DNA of 43,656 nt. Origin: Alphaproteobacteria bacterium. GTDB taxonomy: Bacteria > Pseudomonadota > Alphaproteobacteria > UBA3830. Position 1 is the first letter of the stretch. Every line of letters begins with the position of its first letter. The translations under genes and the position numbers were made by a program. The DNA is taken from contig JAGCFW010000020.1 in assembly GCA_017649895.1 (NCBI GenBank), positions 1 through 43,656 of the forward strand, written 5' to 3'. Below the pieces are notes generated by a model. The model saw only the letters and a list, made by a program, of their open reading frames with translations, was not told where the DNA came from and searched no databases. Positions 7,369 to 15,811 of this stretch are shown piece by piece.

Positions 7369-10082
7369 CGATCACAAACCTTATTTTCATCAACTTGTGT
7401 AACTTTCCAGCATCTCTCACACTTTTCGCCGCCAGCGAGGGAAACAACTACTTTTACCTGCGGAAGATCTTCCGAAACGAATGCATCCGCCGGAGCTTCG
7501 CCGTCAGAAATTTCGAATTCAGAAACAATCGCGACTTCCTCCCAAAACTCGGAATCTCTCGTATATAAAATTTCGTTTGGAGCAAACAAGGTCACCTTCG
7601 CCTGCAAACTCGAACCGATCAATTTATCCTTTCGCGCGATTTCCAACGCGGTATTCACAACTCGACGCACAGACTTTACTTTTTCGATATTTTCAGCGAC
7701 TTCCGCGTTGTTCCATTCCGCAACCGGAATCAAGTACTGCGTCAAATGAACACTGGAATTTTCTTTGCAAAATGCAGACCAAGCATCCTCCGCCGTGAAA
7801 ACCATGATCGGGGCGATCCAACGAACCACATACTCGAACAAAGTGTAAATCACCATGCGATAAGCTTTTCTTTTTCCATCACTACGATCGTCACAGTAGA
7901 GGCAATCCTTGCGAATGTCGAAATAGAAAGACGACAAATCATTTGCGCAGAAATTGTAAACCGTGTTGAAATACTTGTTCAGATCGTAACTCTCGATGCA
8001 TTCAAACAGCTGCTTGTGAATTTCGGTGATGCGGTGCAGGACCCACTTTTCCAGGACAGGCAGCTCGGAATATCCGACAACTTCGTTTTCCGCGTCGTAA
8101 TCCGAAAGAGCTCCGAGCATGTATCGCAAAGTATTACGCATTTTTCGATAGACATCTTCAAGCTGCTTCAAAATATTTTTTCCGATTTTCAAATCCTGAG
8201 TAAAATCGCTGCACGAAACCCACATACGGAAAATATCTGCGCCGTAAGTGTTGACTATATCCTCCAAGTCGATCGTGTTTCCGATGGATTTCGACATCTT
8301 ACGACCTTGCTCGTCGACAGTGAACCCGTGTGTCATTACAGTCTTAAACGGAGCATTTCCGAAAGTGCCGCAAGAATTTAACAGCGAGTGTTGAAACCAT
8401 CCGCGATGCTGATCCGATCCTTCGATGTAAAGATCCGACTGGCGCAGGCTATTATCATTTCTGAAAACATAAGCGTAGGTCGAAGAACTTTCGAACCACA
8501 CATCCAACGTATCAAAATTCTGCTCGAAATCCTCGGCGTTGTATTTTTCACCGAGAAAATCTTGAGCCGGACGAACAAACCACGCGTTCGATCCTTCTTT
8601 CTCGAAAATCTGTGCGACGCGCTCGATCACTTCGGAGTCCTTCAAAACCTCGCCTGTCTTTTTGTCGACGAAAAGCGGAATCGGTACTCCCCAAACGCGC
8701 TGCCGTGATACACACCAGTCGCCGCGATTTTCAACAAAAGCCCTAATTCTGTTATATCCCTGCTTCGGAATCCATTTTGTTTTGTCTATCTCGCGCAACG
8801 CCTTTTCGCGCAAGCCTGTCTTGTCCATGCTGATAAACCACTGTGGAGTCGTGCGGAAAATCAACGGTGCCTTCGACCTCCACGAATGCGGATAGCTGTG
8901 GACTATCGTGGTCTGGAAGAGCAACGCACCGACCCCGTCCAACTTCTCTAACACCTCTTTCTCGACCTTGAACACGTGCTTGCCCGCAAACATCGGCACG
9001 CAATCGTAGTAAATCCCCGAATCATCTACCGTCCGCGGAACCGCAATTCCGTATTTTTTGCAAACGTTGAAATCGTCAACACCGTGCCCCGGAGCCGTGT
9101 GAACCAATCCCGTTCCGGCATCGATCTCGACGTGATCTCCGTGAATCAACGGAACATCAAAATCATACCCCTGACCAACGAACGGATGGGAACAAATCGT
9201 GTTTTGCAAAAGTTCTCCATCAAATTCCCGCAAAATTTCCGCAGAAACTTCTGTCGTGGCCATGAAATTTTCAACCAAATCTTTCGCAATAACGATTTTT
9301 TTCGATTCGGTTTGCAATAAACAGTAGCGAAATTTTTTAGAATAAGAAATCGCACGGTTCGCCGGAATCGTCCACGGAGTCGTCGTCCAAATCACGCAGT
9401 AAGCATCGCGCAAAAAATCCAAATCGGTTTTCTTAACTTTGAACGCGACATAGATACTCGCCGACTTTTTGTCGATGTAATCTATCTCAGCGTCCGCGAG
9501 CGCAGTCTTCTCGACAACCGACCAAAACACCGGCTTCTCGCCACGATAAAGTGAACCGTCCAAAATAAACTTCCCGATCTGCCGAATAACTGTTGCCTCG
9601 GATTTCGGATTCATCGTCAGATAAGGATGCTCCCAATCGCCGCAAACCCCAAGTCGTTTAAATCCATCCATCTGTACTTGGATCCACTTTTCCGCGAATT
9701 TTTGGCACATGGTACGAAATTCCGCAACCGAAATATCCGTCCTTTTCAGCGATTTTTCTTTTAGCTTTTCCTCGATTTTCCACTCGATAGGAAGCCCGTG
9801 GCAATCCCATCCCGGAATGTAGTTTACATCAAAACCCTGCATTCTTTTGAAACGGCAGATCACATCCTTGATGCACTTGTTCAACGCATGTCCGGCATGA
9901 GGCTTCCCGTTTGCAAACGGCGGACCGTCATGCAACAAATATTCCTCAGCCCCTTTGGACAATTGACGAGATTTTTCGTAAATATCGTCCCACTTTTTTA
10001 AAATTTCAGGCTCCCTCCTGGAAAGATTACCCCTCATCGGGAACTCCGTTTCCGGAAGGAAAATTGTATCTTTAAAATTCAT
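7338..10082 (-). CDS. ileS: Isoleucyl-tRNA synthetase
   Basis: A class I aminoacyl-tRNA synthetase charging tRNA-Ile. Visible are the HIGH-like HAGH (residues 62-65), the editing CP1 domain, KMSKS at about residue 594, an anticodon-binding region, and a C-terminal zinc knuckle (CERCW then CDRC). Length is 914 with the ATG at 10082. An in-frame TTG at 10103 would add seven residues, but it lies almost on the predicted transcription start, so the ATG was chosen although its ribosome-binding site is weak. First gene of a seven-gene overlapping operon. Confidence 0.96.
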   Translation of the reverse strand: MNFKDTIFLPETEFPMRGNLSRREPEILKKWDDIYEKSRQLSKGAEEYLLHDGPPFANGKPHAGHALNKCIKDVICRFKRMQGFDVNYIPGWDCHGLPIEWKIEEKLKEKSLKRTDISVAEFRTMCQKFAEKWIQVQMDGFKRLGVCGDWEHPYLTMNPKSEATVIRQIGKFILDGSLYRGEKPVFWSVVEKTALADAEIDYIDKKSASIYVAFKVKKTDLDFLRDAYCVIWTTTPWTIPANRAISYSKKFRYCLLQTESKKIVIAKDLVENFMATTEVSAEILREFDGELLQNTICSHPFVGQGYDFDVPLIHGDHVEIDAGTGLVHTAPGHGVDDFNVCKKYGIAVPRTVDDSGIYYDCVPMFAGKHVFKVEKEVLEKLDGVGALLFQTTIVHSYPHSWRSKAPLIFRTTPQWFISMDKTGLREKALREIDKTKWIPKQGYNRIRAFVENRGDWCVSRQRVWGVPIPLFVDKKTGEVLKDSEVIERVAQIFEKEGSNAWFVRPAQDFLGEKYNAEDFEQNFDTLDVWFESSSTYAYVFRNDNSLRQSDLYIEGSDQHRGWFQHSLLNSCGTFGNAPFKTVMTHGFTVDEQGRKMSKSIGNTIDLEDIVNTYGADIFRMWVSCSDFTQDLKIGKNILKQLEDVYRKMRNTLRYMLGALSDYDAENEVVGYSELPVLEKWVLHRITEIHKQLFECIESYDLNKYFNTVYNFCANDLSSFYFDIRKDCLYCDDRSDGKRKAYRMVIYTLFEYVVRWIAPIMVFTAEDAWSAFCKENSSVHLTQYLIPVAEWNNAEVAENIEKVKSVRRVVNTALEIARKDKLIGSSLQAKVTLFAPNEILYTRDSEFWEEVAIVSEFEISDGEAPADAFVSEDLPQVKVVVSLAGGEKCERCWKVTQVDENKVCDRCRKVLKNIA

Positions 10083-10111
10083 CTTTTTAGTTAACCATTG
10101 CAACCATCTAA

Positions 10112-10140
10112 AAAATAAATAAAAATCATGGTATAGTCAA
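10112..10140 (-). promoter_or_regulatory. Sigma70-type promoter of the ileS operon
   Basis: On the minus strand, -35 TTGACT (10140-10135), 17-bp spacer, -10 TATTTT (10117-10112). The predicted start of transcription is near 10105, about 23 bases before the ileS ATG. Confidence 0.5.
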
Positions 10141-10234
10141 TAAAAAGAAGAGTACCAGCAGAGAGTTATCAACTAAAAACGCCCCCCTGCCGAATTGGTA
10201 GTTTTATCCGTAAGATATTTTCCTTCAATGGTAA

Positions 10235-11407
10235 CTATTTCTCTGCGTCATAGTATTCATCGAAAAGAGTCCCCTCTTCAAACTCCCGCATACTTTTCAG
10301 AAGCTCTTCAGTTTCCGCAGAGTTTTGTCTCTCAAAATCTTCAAACCAATTACCTTTTTCTGAAAAATCTTCCTTACCAACTTTTTCAGGAGAAAGAACT
10401 CGAGCCGGTATCCGTATTATCCTTAAACTTCTCTTGGAATCATCCTGATCTTCAGAATTTTGCTTTTTTAATTCCGGCAACTTTTTCCAATATTCCTTTA
10501 GCAGTTCCATTGGAGCGACTCGAGAACGATTCTCAAGTCTGCTTTTTATGGCTTCGGATTCTGAATCAGGAATCTCCGTATCGTAAGATTGTCCTTTAAC
10601 AAACTCCGTCAATTTCGAATAAATATTTTCCATCTGTAAAAACTTCAAAAGATTTTTTAATTCGTTTTCTGCAGTTTCAGACCCCAAAATGGCCTCGGAT
10701 TCCGAATCAGGAATCTTCGCATAGCGAGATTTTTCTTTTGCAGATTCATCAGATCTCGGATGAAAATGTTTCATTTTCCAAAATTTCCAAGGATTATGCT
10801 TTTCGAAATGTTTTCTTGAATGACGTCTACTTTTCGGCTCACTCTCAGTATTTTCCCAACCGTAAACCTCACGAGGTTGATACCGGCCTGCCGTGAACTC
10901 ATCTTCATTCAAATTTTCATTCTTTGGGTGAACACGCTTCTTTTTCCAAAATTTCCAAGGACTACGCTTTCCAAAATGTTTCCTTTTCAAATAACAACGT
11001 GAATCTTCGACGTTAGATCCGAAATCCCTACCGTGATAATATTCCTTTTCTCTCTCATCTTTTTGAGAATTCATTTCTTCATTTTCATGCTGATCTGCAA
11101 TTCTAATCAGAGCATCTATATCTCGCGACTTTCTATGTAATTTGTTGGCTGACTCGAACTGAGACTCCTTAGGGGTAAAATCTTTGAACTCATTAGTTGG
11201 CTTATATACTCCATCCTCAATAGTTCCCTCACTCGTATACGAGGTTTCCCCATTCTCATCAAACTCTTTTCTCTCCATTTGTACCTGAACCGGTTCTTCA
11301 TTGCTCTGAGACAATTGCAACGACCAACTGCTTCCCGAAATTTCGGGACTAGCATGTGTGGACAAGAACATCAAGCACATAAAAGGCAACCCTACAAATT
11401 TATTCAT
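10235..11407 (-). CDS. Exported, highly charged repeat protein with PWKFWK modules
   Basis: 390 residues beginning with a signal peptide (about 1-19, ending THA). The mature protein is hydrophilic and acidic overall. It carries two copies of a basic-aromatic module (RKHFxKxxPWKFWKxKxxHP) and two copies of an acidic module containing IPDSESEAI, arranged as duplicated blocks; the repeats are also obvious in the DNA (about 10755-10815 vs 10925-10985, and 10550-10590 vs 10691-10728). I recognise no domain. ATG follows GGAGG. A CtrA-like box is upstream. A candidate surface or secreted host-interaction protein; function unknown. Confidence 0.8.
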   Translation of the reverse strand: MNKFVGLPFMCLMFLSTHASPEISGSSWSLQLSQSNEEPVQVQMERKEFDENGETSYTSEGTIEDGVYKPTNEFKDFTPKESQFESANKLHRKSRDIDALIRIADQHENEEMNSQKDEREKEYYHGRDFGSNVEDSRCYLKRKHFGKRSPWKFWKKKRVHPKNENLNEDEFTAGRYQPREVYGWENTESEPKSRRHSRKHFEKHNPWKFWKMKHFHPRSDESAKEKSRYAKIPDSESEAILGSETAENELKNLLKFLQMENIYSKLTEFVKGQSYDTEIPDSESEAIKSRLENRSRVAPMELLKEYWKKLPELKKQNSEDQDDSKRSLRIIRIPARVLSPEKVGKEDFSEKGNWFEDFERQNSAETEELLKSMREFEEGTLFDEYYDAEK

Positions 11408-11433
11408 TTATTCCTCCGTATACTATCAATAAG

Positions 11434-11466
11434 TATTTTACTCCGTATTTATTAAAATTTAGTTAA
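11434..11466 (-). promoter_or_regulatory. CtrA-type promoter of the PWKFWK-module gene
   Basis: Minus strand: TTAA-N7-TTAA (box 11452-11466), 12-bp spacer, -10-like AAAATA (11439-11434). The start codon is 27 bases downstream of the -10. Confidence 0.6.
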
Positions 11467-11490
11467 AATTTTTTGTCAATCACAAAAAAT

Positions 11491-11916
11491 TCAAGAAACC
11501 TCATGTTTGGGCTTGGACAGTGTAGGGTACTTGTCGTGAAGATCTTTCAAATATACTAAAATTCCATCCACCTTTATGTATATGTGACGGTGATCGGAAA
11601 AAATCAAGTTAATTTCGTTTTTATTTGCATGCATCGTCAGAAGATTATAGTAGTGATGCGGCTTTTTTTGAAAATTATCGTTCACGTGTACGGTTTTTAC
11701 ATTATGAATATATAAACCGGAATGAACTCGATGATAACACTGCTCCTCGTCGAATTTATGAGAATGTTCCCAACAAAATCGGTTAAAAATTATGCGAAAA
11801 CATTTTTGATCGGCCAGATAATGACATCCGCTTACCTTAAAAATAGAATCCTGAAGCAAAGCTGAAATCACGTCGCAGTCTTCTTCAGATCGAGCTTTTA
11901 AATTTATTTTCTCCAA
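11491..11916 (-). CDS. DUF2948 family protein
   Basis: A 141-residue soluble protein matching the alphaproteobacterial DUF2948 pattern: an N-terminal alternative of LSAxLQDA (here ISALLQDSIFKV), then a strand with RIIFNRFCWEH, a middle RVHSGLYIHNVKTV strand, and a C-terminal segment IYIKVDGILVYLKDL. Function is unknown in the family. Start is a TTG at 11916 because GGAGGA lies five bases upstream; the longer frame to 11937 would bury that site. It sits alone between two exported-protein genes. The histidine-rich middle part is unusual for the family. Confidence 0.7.
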   Translation of the reverse strand: MEKINLKARSEEDCDVISALLQDSIFKVSGCHYLADQKCFRIIFNRFCWEHSHKFDEEQCYHRVHSGLYIHNVKTVHVNDNFQKKPHHYYNLLTMHANKNEINLIFSDHRHIYIKVDGILVYLKDLHDKYPTLSKPKHEVS

Positions 11917-11951
11917 AAATCCTCCAAAAATTTTCAATAAATCCTATTTTG

Positions 11952-11984
11952 TTAATAAATTATTAGTTATTTACCCGACATAAT
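11952..11984 (+). promoter_or_regulatory. CtrA-like promoter of the first TadE-like gene
   Basis: TTAA-N7-TTAG (11952-11966), 12-bp spacer, -10 CATAAT (11979-11984). The arrangement is repeated almost base for base before the second copy at 12753. Confidence 0.55.
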
Positions 11985-12008
11985 CAAGCAATTGTATGTG
12001 GTATTTGT

Positions 12009-12683
12009 ATGTTTGGATTTTTTAGAAAACGATTCCGAGGTGTGGCGATTTTGGAAACCGCAATAACTTTACCGATCGTTTTGTCCGTAGTGCTCTTTTC
12101 ATTAGAATTTATTAGAATCGGATTAGCTCAAAGTGCCGTCGACACAATCACCAAAGAATGTACGTTTCGGTTGATGGCTACGGGAAAAGTCGACAAATTT
12201 GATGAAATTTTTAAGAAACATAAACCACTAGGTATTCCTCTCGGGAATTTCAGGTATTACATTCGGATATATGCAGATGACGATGTCAGCCCAATGACAG
12301 AGAACCACCAAGGCATATACAAGATAGCACGATATGAACCTTTCGGAAAAGAAACTATCGGTTGGGCAGACTCTTCCCAAAATACTGATTCCCCCACAGA
12401 AAAAGCAAGTGAAAATGATTATGGGTTAACCGACGAACATGCTTGGTTAAACAAATATCAAACTAGCATATGCGACGGCGCTGATTTCAATGAATACGGA
12501 AGTGATCGAAAAACACTACTAGAAGACGAGGGTGTTCCTTCTGGATCTGCTTTTGTTTTAACTGTCGCGGTAAGATTTCCGTTTTCTAGCTCATTTATAT
12601 CAAAATTATTTAACGGAGGTTCAAATACCAACAAACCCGACGTGTATATTCTGTGGGCACGAGGATCGGGTTTGGTCAACTGA
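12009..12683 (+). CDS. TadE-like pseudopilin, copy 1
   Basis: 224 residues. The N-terminus (basic FRKRFRG, then VAILETAITLPIVLSVVLFSLEFIRIGLA) is the TadE/TadG pseudopilin helix with its conserved glutamate near the start of the hydrophobic segment. TadE-like proteins are minor components of Flp/Tad pili, exported through the inner membrane. The C-terminal half is family-specific and ends ILWARGSGLVN, as in copy 2. The first 95 or so residues match copy 2 closely, while the middle differs. No other tad genes are in the window. No strong Shine-Dalgarno was seen before the ATG. Confidence 0.75.
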   Translation: MFGFFRKRFRGVAILETAITLPIVLSVVLFSLEFIRIGLAQSAVDTITKECTFRLMATGKVDKFDEIFKKHKPLGIPLGNFRYYIRIYADDDVSPMTENHQGIYKIARYEPFGKETIGWADSSQNTDSPTEKASENDYGLTDEHAWLNKYQTSICDGADFNEYGSDRKTLLEDEGVPSGSAFVLTVAVRFPFSSSFISKLFNGGSNTNKPDVYILWARGSGLVN

Positions 12684-12752
12684 TACAAGAACTCTCTTTT
12701 TTCTCTCTTAAAAATCTATTTTCTCCTAAAATTTTCAGGAAATTCTATCTCA

Positions 12753-12785
12753 TTAACGAATTATTAGTTATTTACCTGACATAAT
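12753..12785 (+). promoter_or_regulatory. CtrA-like promoter of the second TadE-like gene
   Basis: TTAA-N7-TTAG (12753-12767), 12-bp spacer, -10 CATAAT (12780-12785). Duplicate of the promoter at 11952. Confidence 0.55.
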
Positions 12786-12809
12786 CAGGCAGTTGTATGT
12801 GGTATTTGT

Positions 12810-13451
12810 ATGTTTGGATTTTTCAGAAACCGATTCCGAGGTGTAACGATTTTAGAAACAGCACTAACTTTACCAATTGTTTTATCCATAGCACTCTTTT
12901 CCTTGGAGCTTATTAGAGTCGGATTGGCTCAAAATGCCGTTGATACTATCACCAAAGAATGTACGTTTCGGTTGATGGCTACGGGAAAAGTCGACAAATT
13001 TGATGAAATTTTTAAGAAACATAAACCACTAAGTATTCCTCTCGGGAATTTCAGATATTACATTCGGATATATTCGGACATAAATACCATGATGAGTAAA
13101 TCACCTTATGGAGGAGAAACTATTGGTTGGGCGGACACTTCTGAGAATGATACTTCCCCCTCTACGAAGGCATCGGCAAATAACTATGGATTGACCAGCA
13201 GCCATGTCTTGTTAAATAAATATCAAACCGACATATGTGACGGTTCTGCATATAAGGAGTATGGATCCTCTCGAAAAACACTGCTGGAACGAAGCACTGG
13301 AGTTCCTTCGGGATACGTATTTGTTCTGACTGTCGCAGTAAAATTTCCATTTTCCAGTTCTTTTATAGCGAAATTGTTTAACGGAGGTTCAAATACCAAT
13401 AAGGAAAATACATATATTCTATGGGCGCGCGGATCGGGAATGGTTAACTGA
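12810..13451 (+). CDS. TadE-like pseudopilin, copy 2
   Basis: 213 residues, a tandem paralogue of the gene at 12009 with the same pseudopilin helix (VTILETALTLPIVLSIALF) and the same C-terminal ILWARGSGMVN. It lacks part of the variable middle present in copy 1. The offset between copies is 801 bp and includes the promoter. One stretch (12948-13031) is base-identical to 12147-12230, while flanking codons differ at synonymous sites. This points to recent gene conversion or unusual constraint there. Probably a minor pilin of a Tad-type pilus, as inferred from the helix only. Confidence 0.75.
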   Translation: MFGFFRNRFRGVTILETALTLPIVLSIALFSLELIRVGLAQNAVDTITKECTFRLMATGKVDKFDEIFKKHKPLSIPLGNFRYYIRIYSDINTMMSKSPYGGETIGWADTSENDTSPSTKASANNYGLTSSHVLLNKYQTDICDGSAYKEYGSSRKTLLERSTGVPSGYVFVLTVAVKFPFSSSFIAKLFNGGSNTNKENTYILWARGSGMVN

Positions 13452-13574
13452 CACCGAAATTTTATTTTTACTTGATTTTAAAGATAAATTTTATATTGTT
13501 TAGAACGACAACTAATGCATGTTTGGATCGCGTTGGATGGTTGGTATCCGAGGCTGGAAATGGAGAAGTAAAAT

Positions 13575-14699
13575 ATGAATAACTTATTTATCGGAAGCAT
13601 TATTACGGGAATTATAATCTCGGGAAATGCAAGTGGAATGCCGAACTTGACACCGCAATATACTCCTAACAATTCAGTTAAAAACATCAATAGCTATAAT
13701 GCGGAAGGTAATGAGGTATTTTTGCCTGTAACAAATGCCCCCGCGGGAGACGTTTTTCCCATAATAAATAGACGTTTCAGCGTCAGCGCTCGGGAACTGA
13801 CAAGCTCGACACCTCAGTATATTCCCAACAACTTGGTTAAAAACAGCTCCACGGGAAATAGACGTTTCAGTGTCAGCACTCGGGAACTGAAACAAAATAG
13901 ACAAGAATTGCAATTAATACCAAACAGCACGAATGCGCAATGTGTTATGAATCAGTTTTGCAGCGTACAGAAATCGTCGATTCAATCAGAAATCAACGGC
14001 AATACTCACGAAAATATAAACTTCCTTCCAATTTTGAGAAACATAAACAGTATAAATCAATCTGTCGGACAAGGATTAGGATATTCAAACATTCAGGGAA
14101 ACAACAACGCTAACCTGACTCCGGAGCAATACAACTATCTGGGATATCGTCAAACATCGGGAGATGTCCCCTATTCTACTTCTTCCAGTTTATCTGATAT
14201 TTTGCAACTTATTGAATGGCAAACCGGGATAATTGTAGAAACGCAGCAGGAATTGTCCAATTTAAAACTACAAAATGAAGTAGTTCAACAAAAATTGTCC
14301 GATTTAGAAATACAAAATGAAATCCTGAAGCGAAGAAATCAGCGTTACGAAAACCAAGAAAAGTATTTCGTCCCTAACATAATTGCGCAATTGAAAAATC
14401 AGGCCACACTGTCAAAAACCCGAATTACGCTGTTACAAAACCAACTTGCATCATCCAAAAATCAACTTACGCAGTCGCAAAAATATGTCGAAAATCAGGA
14501 CAGAGCGCTTCAAGAAGCAATTCATAAACTAAAAAAACAACAGGATAGAATAATCTATTTAGAACAGCAAAATGAAAATAATCAGACAGAAATCGCTAAA
14601 CTAAAAAAACAAATAACCGAATTGAAAAATCAAATTACTAAAGAAAAGACGAGACATGAAACTGAGGTCAACGATCTAAAGGATCAAATGCAGGAGTGA
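13575..14699 (+). CDS. Exported repeat and coiled-coil protein
   Basis: 374 residues with a signal peptide (about 1-20, ending ASG). The N-terminal third has two copies of a composite repeat: TPQYxPNNxVKN followed by NRRFSVSxREL. After an Asn/Gln-rich linker, residues about 215-374 form a long coiled coil with repeated LxxQNExxxxxLxxL-type heptads and no breaks. I recognise no known domain. ATG follows GGAGAAG. Its position between pilins and glycan-type genes, with nearby CtrA-like promoters, suggests a surface or secreted structural protein or an effector. Confidence 0.75.
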   Translation: MNNLFIGSIITGIIISGNASGMPNLTPQYTPNNSVKNINSYNAEGNEVFLPVTNAPAGDVFPIINRRFSVSARELTSSTPQYIPNNLVKNSSTGNRRFSVSTRELKQNRQELQLIPNSTNAQCVMNQFCSVQKSSIQSEINGNTHENINFLPILRNINSINQSVGQGLGYSNIQGNNNANLTPEQYNYLGYRQTSGDVPYSTSSSLSDILQLIEWQTGIIVETQQELSNLKLQNEVVQQKLSDLEIQNEILKRRNQRYENQEKYFVPNIIAQLKNQATLSKTRITLLQNQLASSKNQLTQSQKYVENQDRALQEAIHKLKKQQDRIIYLEQQNENNQTEIAKLKKQITELKNQITKEKTRHETEVNDLKDQMQE

Positions 14700-14735
14700 T
14701 GGGAACCGTTTTGGACAAGTAAAAACTAATTAAAC

Positions 14736-14768
14736 TTAACTAATTATTAATCAATATACATAACAATA
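14736..14768 (+). promoter_or_regulatory. CtrA-type promoter of the GtrII-like gene
   Basis: TTAA-N7-TTAA (14736-14750), 12-bp spacer, -10-like ACAATA (14763-14768). The start codon is 35 bases downstream. Confidence 0.6.
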
Positions 14769-14802
14769 CTTCCGTATAGTTTTTTGTAATTAGAGGTTAG
14801 TG

Positions 14803-15630
14803 ATGAACTGGTTCGCAAATAGGGTATTTGACGAAGAATCAGCTAGAGGCAGAAGAAATCAGACAAAACAGGACAATCACTCTCCCAAAAACAAATCTGG
14901 ATTTTTCACATCCGGGTGTGTATTCAATATTATGCTAAGCGAAATTAGCCTGCTTAATAGTAAAAATAAAGACTTACGTAAATGTTTCTTGTTCTTCTTT
15001 ACTATTGCAGTTTTCAGTTATTTATCCATTATGGTTTCTTTCTGTCCGTTCAACGATGATATTTGCAGATATTTAATGAACGTCAATGTGGGAACTCTTT
15101 CATCCAGCAGGCTTTTTACGCTATTAATTGAAACATTTACTTACTTATCTAATGTAATAACGGATGTAGCACCTTTTTCTCACATTTTGTCATGTATATT
15201 TCTTTCTTACGGAGCTATTATCTGTCTGAAAATTTTTAAGGTCAATTTAAAAAGCAGGCTGGAAGTTGCGTGTTTTGTTCCAGTCGTGGTCAATCCGTAC
15301 ATGCTTGAAGTAATGATGTTTAGATTTGATAATCCATTCAGTACATTGGCGCTGCTTTTTTGTATTTTAGCGGCATATTTATCAACAAAAAACGATAAAA
15401 ATTTGCTATTTATTCAAACGGTAATATTTTTCTTATCTCTGTTTATATATCAACCAGCTTTGTCTGCATACTTTATTCTGGGGACTTATAAATTTTTGCA
15501 CGAAATTGGCTCTGGACGATCTTTTTTAGAGACAATTTCAAAAATGCGATATTGGATATATACAGTACTAATTACAGCAGTTGGATATATACCTTTTACA
15601 TATCAACTTAACAATAATTATTTTGGATGA
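14803..15630 (+). CDS. GtrII-like membrane glucosyltransferase, probably truncated
   Basis: 275 residues. From about residue 60 it is a run of hydrophobic helices with the GtrII features: FNDDICRYLM after the first helix (acidic pair), then SSRLFTLLIE, VAPFSHIL, and NPYMLEVMMFRFDN. GtrII proteins are multi-pass inner-membrane enzymes that glucosylate O-antigen from a lipid-linked donor. Typical members are considerably longer, and the frame stops after NNNYFG. The following 180 bp contain short continuing frames (from 15633 and 15702), so the gene probably lost its 3' part. ATG at 14803 follows AGAGG; the ORF's GTG three bases earlier is less likely. Confidence 0.65.
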   Translation: MNWFANRVFDEESARGRRNQTKQDNHSPKNKSGFFTSGCVFNIMLSEISLLNSKNKDLRKCFLFFFTIAVFSYLSIMVSFCPFNDDICRYLMNVNVGTLSSSRLFTLLIETFTYLSNVITDVAPFSHILSCIFLSYGAIICLKIFKVNLKSRLEVACFVPVVVNPYMLEVMMFRFDNPFSTLALLFCILAAYLSTKNDKNLLFIQTVIFFLSLFIYQPALSAYFILGTYKFLHEIGSGRSFLETISKMRYWIYTVLITAVGYIPFTYQLNNNYFG

Positions 15631-15811
15631 TAATATCATACACATTCATTTTAAAAGCTCTCGTGAATCAAAAGCAAGAGATTGAAAATTATACAAAGAT
15701 CCATGAAAAAACTAGATTTGCACGAGAATTCTGATTATGAAAAACTAAGCTTCTACCAGAAACCTGTCCTTCATCTCCACATTAATGTACTTTTCTACCC
15801 AAATCCCAACA
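15631..15811 (+). pseudogene. Probable decayed 3' end of the GtrII-like gene
   Basis: Between the stop of the GtrII-like frame and the convergent gene lie short open frames (for example from 15633, ending about 15740, and from 15702) in different phases. No hydrophobic helix series is preserved. I read this as the remnant of the missing C-terminal region. It could also be unrelated intergenic sequence. Confidence 0.3.

Noticed and set aside
7345-9320. Several long frames opposite ileS
   Set aside because: They mirror ileS codons on the other strand, have no motifs, and ileS is intact.
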